A DNA stretch of 64,000 nt, from the NCBI GenBank assembly GCA_016293845.1, contig JAEDDH010000018.1, forward strand, positions 1 through 64,000, written 5' to 3'. Both the position numbers and the translations under genes were made by a program. The notes beneath the pieces are model-generated. The model searched no databases. It was not told where the DNA came from and saw nothing but the letters and a program-made list of their open reading frames with translations. Shown piece after piece: positions 17,533 to 25,774 of this stretch. Numbering within the stretch: position 1 is the first letter of the stretch; every line of letters begins with the position of its first letter. The stretch is from Bacteroidales bacterium (lineage in GTDB: Bacteria > Bacteroidota > Bacteroidia > Bacteroidales > UBA3824).

Positions 17533-18543
17533 ATGAAAGTAGCGATAGTAGGAGCGAGCGGAGCAGTAGGACAGGAGTTTCTACGCATACTCGCCGAAAG
17601 AAATTTTCCCATTGACGAATTAGTATTGTTTGGATCGCAGCGCAGTGCTGGCACCAAATACACATTCAAGGGTAAAGAGTACGAAGTAAAACTTTTACAG
17701 CACAACGACGATTTTAAAGACGTTGACATAGCCTTTACGTCGGCAGGTGCAGGCATATCAAAAGAATTCGCCGCCGACATCACTAAATACGGAGCTGTAA
17801 TGATCGACAATTCGAGCGCGTTCCGTATGGACGAGGATGTTCCTTTGGTAGTTCCTGAGTGCAACGCCGAGGATGCCCTCACCCGTCCCCGTGGCATTAT
17901 TGCCAACCCAAACTGCACTACTATTATGATGGTGGTAGTTTTGCAACCATTAGAAAAAATATCTCACATCAAGCGCATACATGTTTCGAGCTATCAGTCG
18001 GCTTCAGGTGCAGGCGCGGCTGCTATGGCAGAATTGGAGCAGCAATACACCGAAATTATCAACGGCAAACCGGTAACGGTTAAGAAATTTCCTCACCAGC
18101 TTGCCTACAACGTAATACCTCAAATCGACGTGTTCCAGCCCAACGGTTACACCAAAGAGGAGATGAAAATGTACAACGAAACTCGCAAAATTATGCATTC
18201 CGACGTAAAATGCTCGGCTACATGCGTTAGAGTTTCGTCGCTTCGTTCGCACTCCGAATCAGTTTGGATCGAAACCGAAAAGCCCATTAGCGTAGAAGAG
18301 GCTCAAAAAGCAATTGCCGCAGCTCCCGGTTGTCAATTAAAAGACGACCCTGCCAACCTCGTTTATCCTATGCCTTTGGAAACTGCCGGACACGATGATG
18401 TTTACGTAGGACGTATCCGCAAAGATATTTCCGACGAAAACGGACTTACTCTCTGGCTCTCTGGCGACCAGATTCGCAAAGGTGCGGCTCTCAATGCCGT
18501 TCAAATTGCCGAATACCTTATCAAGGTTGGTAATGTAAAATAA
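17533..18543 (+). CDS. asd: Aspartate-semialdehyde dehydrogenase
   Basis: A 336-residue NADP-dependent enzyme converting aspartyl phosphate to aspartate semialdehyde for lysine/diaminopimelate, threonine and methionine synthesis. Seen: the nucleotide-binding start MKVAIVGASGAVGQEFLRIL, the catalytic Cys in NPNCTTI, VSSYQSASGAGAAAM, and RVSSLRSHSESVWIE containing the active-site His. Length and ends are normal. It stands alone between divergent and repeat-bearing intergenic regions. Confidence 0.97.
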   Translation: MKVAIVGASGAVGQEFLRILAERNFPIDELVLFGSQRSAGTKYTFKGKEYEVKLLQHNDDFKDVDIAFTSAGAGISKEFAADITKYGAVMIDNSSAFRMDEDVPLVVPECNAEDALTRPRGIIANPNCTTIMMVVVLQPLEKISHIKRIHVSSYQSASGAGAAAMAELEQQYTEIINGKPVTVKKFPHQLAYNVIPQIDVFQPNGYTKEEMKMYNETRKIMHSDVKCSATCVRVSSLRSHSESVWIETEKPISVEEAQKAIAAAPGCQLKDDPANLVYPMPLETAGHDDVYVGRIRKDISDENGLTLWLSGDQIRKGAALNAVQIAEYLIKVGNVK

Positions 18544-18563
18544 TCAAAACCGAATTTATAGAT

Positions 18564-18593
18564 TGTAGAGGTGCAAGTTTTTGCGTCTCTACA
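18564..18593. repeat. Dispersed hairpin repeat, copy 1
   Basis: TGTAGAGGTGCAA (18564-18576) pairs with TTGCGTCTCTACA (18581-18593); two G-T pairs replace Watson-Crick pairs. The outer word GTAGRG...CYCTAC is shared with 25728-25755 and, more weakly, 55156-55180. It lies just after asd and might also act as a 3' stem. Confidence 0.65.
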
Positions 18594-18606
18594 CATTATT
18601 ATTTAT

Positions 18607-19653
18607 ATGGGATTATTAATAACATATTTTCTTGCATCGCTTTTAATTTCGTTTCTGTGTTCGCTTATGGAGAGCGTATTGCTCAGCGTAACGCCCACAT
18701 TTATAAAGATAAACGAAAATTCAAAGCAAAAAGGTGTGCAACGACTTTGCCGATTAAAACAGAATGTAGATAAACCTTTGGCAGCCATTCTTTCGCTCAA
18801 CACAATTGCCAATACAGCTGGTGCCGCAATGGTGGGCGCACAGGCGGCAAAAGTGTACGGCTCGGAGAGTCTCGGCATTGTATCAGCATTGCTAACTATA
18901 TTGATATTAGTATTTTCGGAGATAACGCCCAAAACCATCGGTTCAAAATATTGGGAACGTCTTGCAGGGCTTGTGGGACACATGATTACAGTTACGGCAA
19001 TTCTCACATTTCCGCTTGTGATTATAATTATGCAGCTTACAAAACTTTTTAAGAAAAACTCCACTCCCCACACCATCAGCCGCGAAGAAATTTCGGCACT
19101 TGCCAACATAGGCACCGAAGAAGGAATCTTTAAGGAAACCGAAAATGCTATTATACAAAACCTTATGAAACTAAAAAACTACCGTGTGAGCGACATTATG
19201 ACTCCTCGTGTGGTAGTTTCGGCTGCCGATGCTGATATGACCCTTAGCGAATTTCTTGATAACAAGGATTATCTGCGGTTTTCGCGTATTCCCGTTTATA
19301 TTGGCAACGACGAAAATATTGTGGGCTATGTGTTTCGTCAGCAAGTGATGGAGAGTCTTGCCGAAGACCATAACCTATTAAAACTCCGTGATTTAAAGCG
19401 CAACATAGTGGTAGTTCCAAATACCAAACCTGTTTTTTCTCTTTGGGAAGACCTTCTTAAAAAGAAAGAGCAGATAGCCCTTGTGGTAGATGAATACGGC
19501 GGTGTAGACGGCATTGCCACAATGGAGGATATTATAGAAACTCTCCTTGGCTTTGAAATTATAGATGAAAAAGATACCGTTGCCGACATGCAGCAGTTTG
19601 CCCGCGAGCGATGGCAGCAACGGCAAATCAAATACAAATATTTTGAAAAATAA
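18607..19653 (+). CDS. CNNM/CorC-like transmembrane protein with CBS pair
   Basis: A 348-residue protein. The N-terminal DUF21 membrane domain (MGLLITYFLASLLISFLCSLMES, NTIANTAGAAMVGAQA, EITPKTIGSKYWE) has about four helices. A CBS pair follows (VSDIMTPRVVVSAADADM, then IALVVDEYGGVDGIATMEDIIETLLG). The usual C-terminal CorC_HlyC domain is missing: the protein ends about 25 residues after the second CBS. Relatives are linked to Mg2+/Co2+ efflux or membrane homeostasis. ATG 18607 is chosen because it starts the membrane domain. Its stop abuts the convergent lipoprotein gene. Confidence 0.85.
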   Translation: MGLLITYFLASLLISFLCSLMESVLLSVTPTFIKINENSKQKGVQRLCRLKQNVDKPLAAILSLNTIANTAGAAMVGAQAAKVYGSESLGIVSALLTILILVFSEITPKTIGSKYWERLAGLVGHMITVTAILTFPLVIIIMQLTKLFKKNSTPHTISREEISALANIGTEEGIFKETENAIIQNLMKLKNYRVSDIMTPRVVVSAADADMTLSEFLDNKDYLRFSRIPVYIGNDENIVGYVFRQQVMESLAEDHNLLKLRDLKRNIVVVPNTKPVFSLWEDLLKKKEQIALVVDEYGGVDGIATMEDIIETLLGFEIIDEKDTVADMQQFARERWQQRQIKYKYFEK

Positions 19654-19938
19654 TTATTCCTTATAATCCACGTTTTCAACGAGTTCCATTCCACATGTGG
19701 GACAGTCGCCAGGATTGTCGAAATAATCGTTGCAAGCCACACACATATATTTTTTGTTAGTGTCTTTGGGGGCTGCTTGAGCGTTGTCGGCGGGTGTAGC
19801 CTCTTGAGTAGTTTGCTCAGTGGGTTGAGCGGCAGGCTCTTGAGTGTTGTTCTCTTTCTTGTGTTCGCCGTTGCCACACGACGACATTGCTGCAATTAAT
19901 AAAGCAGCACTTACTGCGTAGAAAAATTTTTTTACCAT
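19654..19938 (-). CDS. Small lipoprotein with zinc-ribbon-like heavy-metal motif
   Basis: A 94-residue lipoprotein: signal peptide with lipobox MSSC, a Gln/Thr/Ala/Pro-rich linker of about 40 residues, and a C-terminal YMCVACNDYFDNPGDCPTCG, giving two CxxC pairs and a following CGMEL. This resembles the heavy-metal-binding YHS-like motif (CPxCGM) found with metal efflux proteins. The second lipoprotein gene ends two bases upstream, so the two are probably cotranscribed. A role in binding zinc or copper in the envelope is inference. Confidence 0.7.
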   Translation of the reverse strand: MVKKFFYAVSAALLIAAMSSCGNGEHKKENNTQEPAAQPTEQTTQEATPADNAQAAPKDTNKKYMCVACNDYFDNPGDCPTCGMELVENVDYKE

Positions 19939-19939
19939 T

Positions 19940-20380
19940 TTATTTAAGTTTAAGATTTATAACATTATTGTTTATTGTCCAACAGGTATCTTCGTGGCAA
20001 ACGTATTTTGACGAGCTAAGTCGCGCCTTTACAGGTACATAAATAGTATCGCTACCTTTTAGGTATTTTGCCATGTAGGTGTAATCGTGGTTGAGTTTTA
20101 GGGTAACGGTGCAAAATTGCTGTTCGGTGGTAACTGTGGAAGCCACATTATTGCGTTCTACATTGCCATAAAACACACTAACGGGCACTTCGGTGTTTTG
20201 ATCGTTGATGGTAACTTTTATTGTAACATCGTATAGCTCAGGTTTTTCCGAAAGAAAACAATCACAGTTTTCATCATCGTTGGTAATAGCGTCAATGTTG
20301 TCGTCTACCAATTTGTCGCAACTTGAAAATGCTACCAATAATCCCAATATTATTATAAAAATGTGTTTATCTATGGTCAT
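19940..20380 (-). CDS. Hypothetical lipoprotein
   Basis: A 146-residue protein with a signal peptide and lipobox FSSC, an acidic Asp/Asn-rich segment (DDNIDAITNDDENCDC), then a beta-rich domain (YDVTIKVTIND, FCTVTLKLNHDYTYMAKYLKG). Two C-terminal cysteines in KYVCHEDTCW may form a disulphide. No family is recognised. It is the first gene of a two-gene unit with the zinc-ribbon lipoprotein. A TAAATTTG -7-like word lies at 20400-20407 on the minus strand. Confidence 0.6.
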   Translation of the reverse strand: MTIDKHIFIIILGLLVAFSSCDKLVDDNIDAITNDDENCDCFLSEKPELYDVTIKVTINDQNTEVPVSVFYGNVERNNVASTVTTEQQFCTVTLKLNHDYTYMAKYLKGSDTIYVPVKARLSSSKYVCHEDTCWTINNNVINLKLK

Positions 20381-20463
20381 TTTTGATTTCGTTTTTGCGC
20401 AAATTTATAAAATATTTTTTATTTTAAGATTTTTTTCACACCTTTGCTTTGCATTATAAAACG

Positions 20464-23235
20464 ATGAACCGATTTTTTTTACTAACGGCACTTTTATTAG
20501 TTGCGCTGCAAACCACATTTGCCCAAATCGACAGCGTAGATTATTACTACAACCTCTTTGCCCAAAGCAAAGGTAACAACCGAATTTTAGTAGCCAACAA
20601 ATTATTTGCATATCTTGATAGTCAAGAATTTACCGACACCACATACGTTTATGCCAGTGCCGACACTTCTGATATGCAAATCGCTGTGCTTTCGTGGGTG
20701 GGAACGTGGTATTATTACGACAATAATTTTGATAAAAGTGTGTATTACAATCAGATGGCTCTCAACCTTTGTCGCGCTCAAAACAATACCACTTATCTTG
20801 GCGATGTGCTCAATACACTTGCCATAAGTTTGCAAGTAAAAGGCGATTTTCCTCATGCATTAGTTTATCAAACAGAGTGTTACAAGATGGATTCTATTTC
20901 GGGCAATTTGGCAAACTTGTCTTCGTCGTTGGGCAATTTGGCAGCATTGTATCTTTCAATAGGGCAACCCAAATCTGCCGAAAAATTTATTCTTGAAGCC
21001 ATCGACACCGAAAAACAACTAAACCGAGGCGACCGAATGGCTGTGCGTTTGGGTATGGCGTCAGAAATATATATGAAACTTAACAATCCTCGCGAATCGT
21101 ATCGCTATGCATATCAGGCATATAAAATCGATAGTGCCGAACATCGCCACGCCAAAGCTGCCGTTCGCCTTTCGCAATTATCAGAAACTTACATAGCATT
21201 AGATAGTCTCTCAAAAGCCGAAAAAATACTTCGCAAGGCAATACCTTTGATAGATTCTGCTCACAATTACCATTCGCTGGCTATCTGCTATATTCAGATG
21301 GGTAGAATACATCAACACCGTGGCGACAACGAGGAGGCTGCAAAGTTTTATTCTGAAGCTCTGCGACTTACCAAATTAACAGGTAATTCTTACAACGAAA
21401 AAAATGCTTGCCGTGGACTTGCTGCAAGTCTTAAAGAAACCGACCCTTCACTTGCCCTACAATACCTCGAGCGTTACACTTTTCTTGCCGACAGTATGTA
21501 TCGCGAGGAAACTGCCATTCAGCTTTCGCACTACAGCATCAAATACGAAACCGACAAACTGCAACTGATCAACGAAGAGAAAGTTAAAGAAAACCATCGC
21601 ATAGTGATAACTACATTGGTGATACTTATATCAATGATTATCATTATATTGGGTCTTATCTACATAATAAAAATCAAAACCCGTGCGCAGCAGCTTACCA
21701 AAAAAATCCAGCAGCTTCGCGAGGAATTTTTTACCAATGTAACGCACGAATTTCGCACGCCGCTTACTGTTATTCTTGGACTTGCCCGCCGTTTGCAAAA
21801 AGATCAATCAGAGGCGCGTCTTTCGGGCGAACGTATTGAACGTCAGGGTAATAGACTTTTAACGCTGATTAATAGTCTTTTGGATATTTCAAAAATAAAA
21901 TCAGCTATCGGCCCGCCTAAACTGCAACAAGGTGATATTGTGGTACATATTCGTATGATAATCGAGGGTTTGGATTATTACGCCAGCGAAAAACATATTG
22001 CCCTCAATTATCGTCCACGCGAAACAAGTCTCATTACCATGATTGAGCCAGAATATTTGCAAAAAATAGTCTCTAATCTTGTGGCAAATGCCATTAAATA
22101 TACCGCAGAATTTGGTGTGATTGATGTTACAAGCCATTTTTCCGACAAAAAATTTGTGCTCAGCGTGGCAGATACAGGCAAAGGAATTAAGCCCGAGCAC
22201 CTTCCGCATGTGTTCGACACATTTTACCGTGCAGGCGAAACCGACAACTCCACTGGCACTGGCGTAGGTCTTTCGCTTGTAAAAATCTGTACCGAGGCTC
22301 TCGGCGGTAATGTTACCGTTAGCAGTAGCACCAAAGGAACAGTGTTTACTGTAACGCTCCCAATTAAGGATATATTTGAAAATGAGGACACTCCGCTTGT
22401 TGCCAATATTCTATCTACTCAGCAAACGCCTTCGGATCAGGATATTCTTGTAATAGAAGACGATTCGGATATTTCGTACTTTATTGGAAGCGAGTTAAAT
22501 GCTTTGTATAATGTAACGTACGCATTCAATGGCGAGGATGGTTACGAAAAAGCTGTGCAAACACTTCCCGATGTAATTATCACCGACGTAAAAATGCCGG
22601 GCATGGACGGTTTAGAATTTACCAAAAAGATACGCGAAAATGGTCTCACAGCCCATATTCCTATCATAATGGTAACCGCCAAGACCAATGAAGCCGACAA
22701 AATTCGCGGTATAGAAGCCGGAGCCGATGCTTATTTGTTTAAGCCTTTTAGCAGCGAAGAACTTTTGCTCACAATTCGAAATATTGTGGAAAAATACCGC
22801 CTTTTGCGTCAAAAATTTGGCGTTAACAATGGTGAAGCTACAGAAAAACAGCCTATTGAACAACCTGAACCTTCAGAGCAACAAACACTCGAAATAGTTG
22901 TTACCGAAAAAAATCAAGAATTTATTACCCGTCTCAACGATGTAATTACTGCCGCAATGCGAAAAGGACGCCCAGATGTAGAAACTGTTGCTTCGGATAT
23001 GTGTATGAGTCGTTCGCAACTAAACCGCAAAATTATCGCTGTTACGGGTATGAATCCCACCGCTTATATAATTCAACTGCGTATTGGAATTGCTAAAAAA
23101 ATGTTAGATTCCGACTTTTTTGCTCCCATCGGCGACATTGCTGCCAAGTGCGGATTCGACGATGTGTCGTATTTTTCGCGTGTGTTTAAACAAATTTGCG
23201 GTAAAACTCCTTCGCAATATCGAAAACAAAATTAG
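20464..23235 (+). CDS. Hybrid two-component sensor/regulator (TPR, kinase, receiver, AraC)
   Basis: A 923-residue one-protein two-component system. Order: signal peptide (ending TTFAQ), a periplasmic TPR array (about 25-370), one membrane helix (about 379-400), HisKA with FTNVTHEFRTPLT (phospho-His near 428), HATPase (NLVANAIKYT, ADTGKGIKPEH, GTGVGLSLV), a receiver with DVKMPGMDGLEF, and an AraC-type DNA-binding domain (RSQLNRKIIAVTGMNPTAYI, then CGFDDVSYFSRVFKQICGKTP). It differs from sugar-sensing HTCS proteins in having TPRs rather than a Reg_prop propeller. The signal sensed is unknown. The ATG at 20464 directly precedes the signal peptide. Confidence 0.9.
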   Translation: MNRFFLLTALLLVALQTTFAQIDSVDYYYNLFAQSKGNNRILVANKLFAYLDSQEFTDTTYVYASADTSDMQIAVLSWVGTWYYYDNNFDKSVYYNQMALNLCRAQNNTTYLGDVLNTLAISLQVKGDFPHALVYQTECYKMDSISGNLANLSSSLGNLAALYLSIGQPKSAEKFILEAIDTEKQLNRGDRMAVRLGMASEIYMKLNNPRESYRYAYQAYKIDSAEHRHAKAAVRLSQLSETYIALDSLSKAEKILRKAIPLIDSAHNYHSLAICYIQMGRIHQHRGDNEEAAKFYSEALRLTKLTGNSYNEKNACRGLAASLKETDPSLALQYLERYTFLADSMYREETAIQLSHYSIKYETDKLQLINEEKVKENHRIVITTLVILISMIIIILGLIYIIKIKTRAQQLTKKIQQLREEFFTNVTHEFRTPLTVILGLARRLQKDQSEARLSGERIERQGNRLLTLINSLLDISKIKSAIGPPKLQQGDIVVHIRMIIEGLDYYASEKHIALNYRPRETSLITMIEPEYLQKIVSNLVANAIKYTAEFGVIDVTSHFSDKKFVLSVADTGKGIKPEHLPHVFDTFYRAGETDNSTGTGVGLSLVKICTEALGGNVTVSSSTKGTVFTVTLPIKDIFENEDTPLVANILSTQQTPSDQDILVIEDDSDISYFIGSELNALYNVTYAFNGEDGYEKAVQTLPDVIITDVKMPGMDGLEFTKKIRENGLTAHIPIIMVTAKTNEADKIRGIEAGADAYLFKPFSSEELLLTIRNIVEKYRLLRQKFGVNNGEATEKQPIEQPEPSEQQTLEIVVTEKNQEFITRLNDVITAAMRKGRPDVETVASDMCMSRSQLNRKIIAVTGMNPTAYIIQLRIGIAKKMLDSDFFAPIGDIAAKCGFDDVSYFSRVFKQICGKTPSQYRKQN

Positions 23236-23386
23236 GATTTTTGTAACGCTGATTATCAGGTAGTTAAACTAAAATTACAACACTAAAATCCTCATTTGTG
23301 CGCCATTTTTACCCTATTTTTGAGCGCAAAATCCCATTTATTAAAACTAAAATCCTAACAAAAAAATCAAAAATGTCCTTACTTTG

Positions 23387-23504
23387 TAATCAACAAAAGG
23401 AAATCATTTTTTATCGAGTTGTGAAACTCAGTGTTAAATTTTTTAGTTAGAAGGTTGGTTATATAGAAAACGATCGCCTTCATTAACAGCGGTCGTTTTT
23501 TTAC
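23387..23504 (+). ncRNA. Candidate small RNA
   Basis: A -7-like TTACTTTG (23379-23386) is followed, after about 100 bases with no good coding frame, by a strong terminator. That is the layout of a Bacteroidota intergenic sRNA. No -33 box is visible, and the terminator could instead serve the upstream regulator gene. Confidence 0.25.
23467..23504 (+). terminator. Rho-independent terminator
   Basis: AAAACGATCGC (23467-23477) pairs with GCGGTCGTTTT (23489-23499) with one G-T pair, followed by a T-run. Confidence 0.85.
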
Positions 23505-23628
23505 TTTTTTCAATTATTAGATTTATTGTTTATGAACCTAAATTATTATTAACCCTTAGCATTATTCCCTAAACCAAAAATCCTGCACCCTCCAAAGGAA
23601 CGCAGTTTTTTTTTTGTGTGTATTTGTA

Positions 23629-24588
23629 TTAAAAAGATTTTTCTTCTGACCCGAGGTCTTCAACATATTCGTAATTGGCGGGCATTTCAATATCTTCGGA
23701 ACATGTGGGGCAAAAGTTTTCGCCAATACGAGTTACTGAATCGGGTATTTTTTTTATTCTTAGAATATTGCAGCCGGTAAATGCCGAATTTTCAATCTCT
23801 TTGAGACCATTGTTGATAATTACCTCGTGGAGTTTTTCGCAGTTGACAAACGTAAATGCGGGGATAATTTCACATTCGTCGGGCAAAGTGCAAGTGGTAG
23901 CGGAACATCCAGCTGGATATGCCAAAATACTTTTTTTGTTGTTGGTATACAGTGCGTTATCCACAATAGTATAGATTGAATTTTCGGGGTCTACTTTTAT
24001 TTGCAATAATTTTGGGCAACCCGAAAATGCTCTTAACCCAATTTTAGTAACGCTTTTTGAAACAACGGCAGAATATAGATTCTGACACTCCCAAAATGCC
24101 ATTTCGCCGATAGTTTCGGTACCGTCGGGAATCTCGATGGCTCGCAGCGAACCACAGTAGGCAAAAGCGTAATCGCCTATCTTTTTGAGAGTTTCGGGAA
24201 GCGACAAGCCTGTAATTGCACCGCAACTATAAAAAGCACCGTCGTCAATCTCGATTAATTGTCGCGGAATATTGAGTCCCGAAATGCCATGGCAGTTGGC
24301 AAACGCTGCCTTGCCTATTTTGGTAATAGAGGCAGGTAAGATGAGGTTTTTGATGCCGCTACAATTGCGAAAACCGCTATCAGCTACGGCTGTTACCTTG
24401 TAGTTTTTGTCGCCGAAATTAACCGCCTCGGGAATTATGACGTTACCAAAAATTTTGGTGGAAGCCGCAGCCACCGAAACTCCGTCCTTTATTACACGGT
24501 ATTTGTACGAACCAGCGGTGAAGGTTTGGGCGGCGGTGGTTTGTATAACACCTATTATTATAGCAAATAATAAAGTAATTTTATTCAT
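23629..24588 (-). CDS. BspA-like leucine-rich-repeat secreted protein
   Basis: A 319-residue secreted protein: signal peptide ending TTAAQ, a short N-terminal domain (YKYRVIKDGVSVAAAS), then about eight LRR_5 (Treponema pallidum-type) repeats of about 23 residues with the pattern LPxTLKKIGDYAFAYCGSL. Relatives in Bacteroidota and Treponema are surface proteins, sometimes adhesins. No T9SS sorting domain is seen; it ends shortly after the last repeat (NYEYVEDLGSEEKSF). It is probably periplasmic or surface-exposed, binding partner unknown. Confidence 0.85.
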   Translation of the reverse strand: MNKITLLFAIIIGVIQTTAAQTFTAGSYKYRVIKDGVSVAAASTKIFGNVIIPEAVNFGDKNYKVTAVADSGFRNCSGIKNLILPASITKIGKAAFANCHGISGLNIPRQLIEIDDGAFYSCGAITGLSLPETLKKIGDYAFAYCGSLRAIEIPDGTETIGEMAFWECQNLYSAVVSKSVTKIGLRAFSGCPKLLQIKVDPENSIYTIVDNALYTNNKKSILAYPAGCSATTCTLPDECEIIPAFTFVNCEKLHEVIINNGLKEIENSAFTGCNILRIKKIPDSVTRIGENFCPTCSEDIEMPANYEYVEDLGSEEKSF

Positions 24589-24689
24589 GGCTTTTCTTTT
24601 TTAACAAAAAAAAACGGTAGTCTGACATAAATTAATATAAAAATATATTATTCTTCATTTTTTTGATAATTCATTTCAATTTTTGTTAA

Positions 24690-24717
24690 AAAAACACCGC
24701 CGTACGGCGGTGTTTTT
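24690..24717. terminator. Perfectly palindromic bidirectional terminator
   Basis: AAAACACCGCC, the loop GTAC and GGCGGTGTTTT form a perfect inverted repeat with A/T runs on both sides, two bases beyond the stop of the polysaccharide deacetylase gene. Confidence 0.92.
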
Positions 24718-24718
24718 G

Positions 24719-25705
24719 CTATTTCACTGGGTTAATGTTGTAATTATGATGCGGAACTACATTGAATATAATTGCGCCGTTTTCGATACGTGAGGCCACC
24801 TCTTTTTTGCCGTCGAAAACTTTGGCTGAGGTCCATTTTTTTGGTAGCTGGCGGCTTACGGTTATGGGTTGGTCGAAACAGGTGAGGGGACTCTCTGCAC
24901 CAACTGTAACCTCTGCCAAATATCCGTCGGAGGTTTTCTTTTCGTTGATTATTAACGAATTGCGCTCAATAAGATATTTGGTGGCAGCGGCAAAGGTGGT
25001 TACCCAATAATATTGGGGATTGTCGCTTACATATTTAAGGTGTGCGTCAAAATCCTCTGATTTTATGGGCGAAAATCCGCCGTCATTGTCAACTCCATGA
25101 AGCAGAAACGTTGTCCAACCGTTGAAAGGCACAGCGGCGGCCACAGCCTTGTTGAAATCGTCGGCACTAACCACGTGTCCCTCAGGTCCGCCAAGAATCG
25201 ACGAAATATCCATCAAATTTTTGGGTGTGGGCTGTTCGCTCTGACCACTACAAGTGCGTGCCGAAATGTAGTATTCTGCCACAATATTGTCGTTGCCGCG
25301 CACACAGCATGGATAAACCATTGTGATACAAGGTTTACCGATTTTTTCTTCGATAATTTGTTTTGAAGTTTCAAGTTGTCTACGCTGTTCTTGCTCGTCA
25401 ATTTGATTGAAATATGGGTGCGTGATGGTGTGCGATGCTATTTCGTGACCATTTTTAGATGCGTCGGCAAATGGTTGCCAATCTTTAACCCAATCGGTAA
25501 CAAGGTTGAAAGTAGCCTTAAAGCCGTATTTATCTAAAATTGGCACTGCAATGGGCATTTGGTTTGGTGTGCCGTCGTCGAACGAGTAGGTGATAGCCGA
25601 TTTTTTGAAATCAAACCACGTGGCGGTGGTGTATTCCTTCGGCGTTTGTGCTGATGATAATAAAGGTGTTGCAAGCATAATTGCTGTAATTAATTGTGAT
25701 TTCAT
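24719..25705 (-). CDS. Secreted polysaccharide deacetylase (NodB/CE4 family)
   Basis: A 328-residue exported protein with a signal peptide ending SSAQT. The CE4 motif 1 appears as TYSFDDGTPNQM, with the metal-binding second Asp. Motif 2 is HEIASHTITHPYF, supplying both metal His residues. C-terminal to the barrel, about 80 residues form a beta-rich extension (VTVGAESPLTCFDQPITVSR). The family removes N-acetyl or O-acetyl groups from glycans. The substrate is not evident; no glycan locus adjoins it. Confidence 0.85.
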   Translation of the reverse strand: MKSQLITAIMLATPLLSSAQTPKEYTTATWFDFKKSAITYSFDDGTPNQMPIAVPILDKYGFKATFNLVTDWVKDWQPFADASKNGHEIASHTITHPYFNQIDEQEQRRQLETSKQIIEEKIGKPCITMVYPCCVRGNDNIVAEYYISARTCSGQSEQPTPKNLMDISSILGGPEGHVVSADDFNKAVAAAVPFNGWTTFLLHGVDNDGGFSPIKSEDFDAHLKYVSDNPQYYWVTTFAAATKYLIERNSLIINEKKTSDGYLAEVTVGAESPLTCFDQPITVSRQLPKKWTSAKVFDGKKEVASRIENGAIIFNVVPHHNYNINPVK

Positions 25706-25727
25706 AATGTGGTTTTATTTATAAAAC

Positions 25728-25755
25728 GTAGGGACGTGCCACGGCGCGTCCCTAC
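25728..25755. repeat. Dispersed hairpin repeat, copy 2
   Basis: GTAGGGACGTGCC (25728-25740) and GGCGCGTCCCTAC (25743-25755) form a long stem with one G-T pair. The core GTAGGGACG/CGTCCCTAC is the clearest copy of the family in this window. Confidence 0.7.
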
Positions 25756-25774
25756 ACAATAATAATTATTTTAA

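Larger units (their letters stand above)
23236..23628. other. Gene-free stretch behind the hybrid regulator
   Basis: About 390 bases with no convincing gene. It holds several AAAATCC words (near 23284, 23328, 23349 and 23576), a TTACTTTG word at 23379-23386 resembling a -7 box, and a terminator hairpin at 23467-23504. A 25-codon frame starts at 23373 but has no supporting features. Confidence 0.5.

Noticed and set aside
23373..23450. A 25-codon small protein in the gap behind the hybrid regulator
   Set aside because: No ribosome-binding or conservation evidence; it overlaps the putative -7 box.
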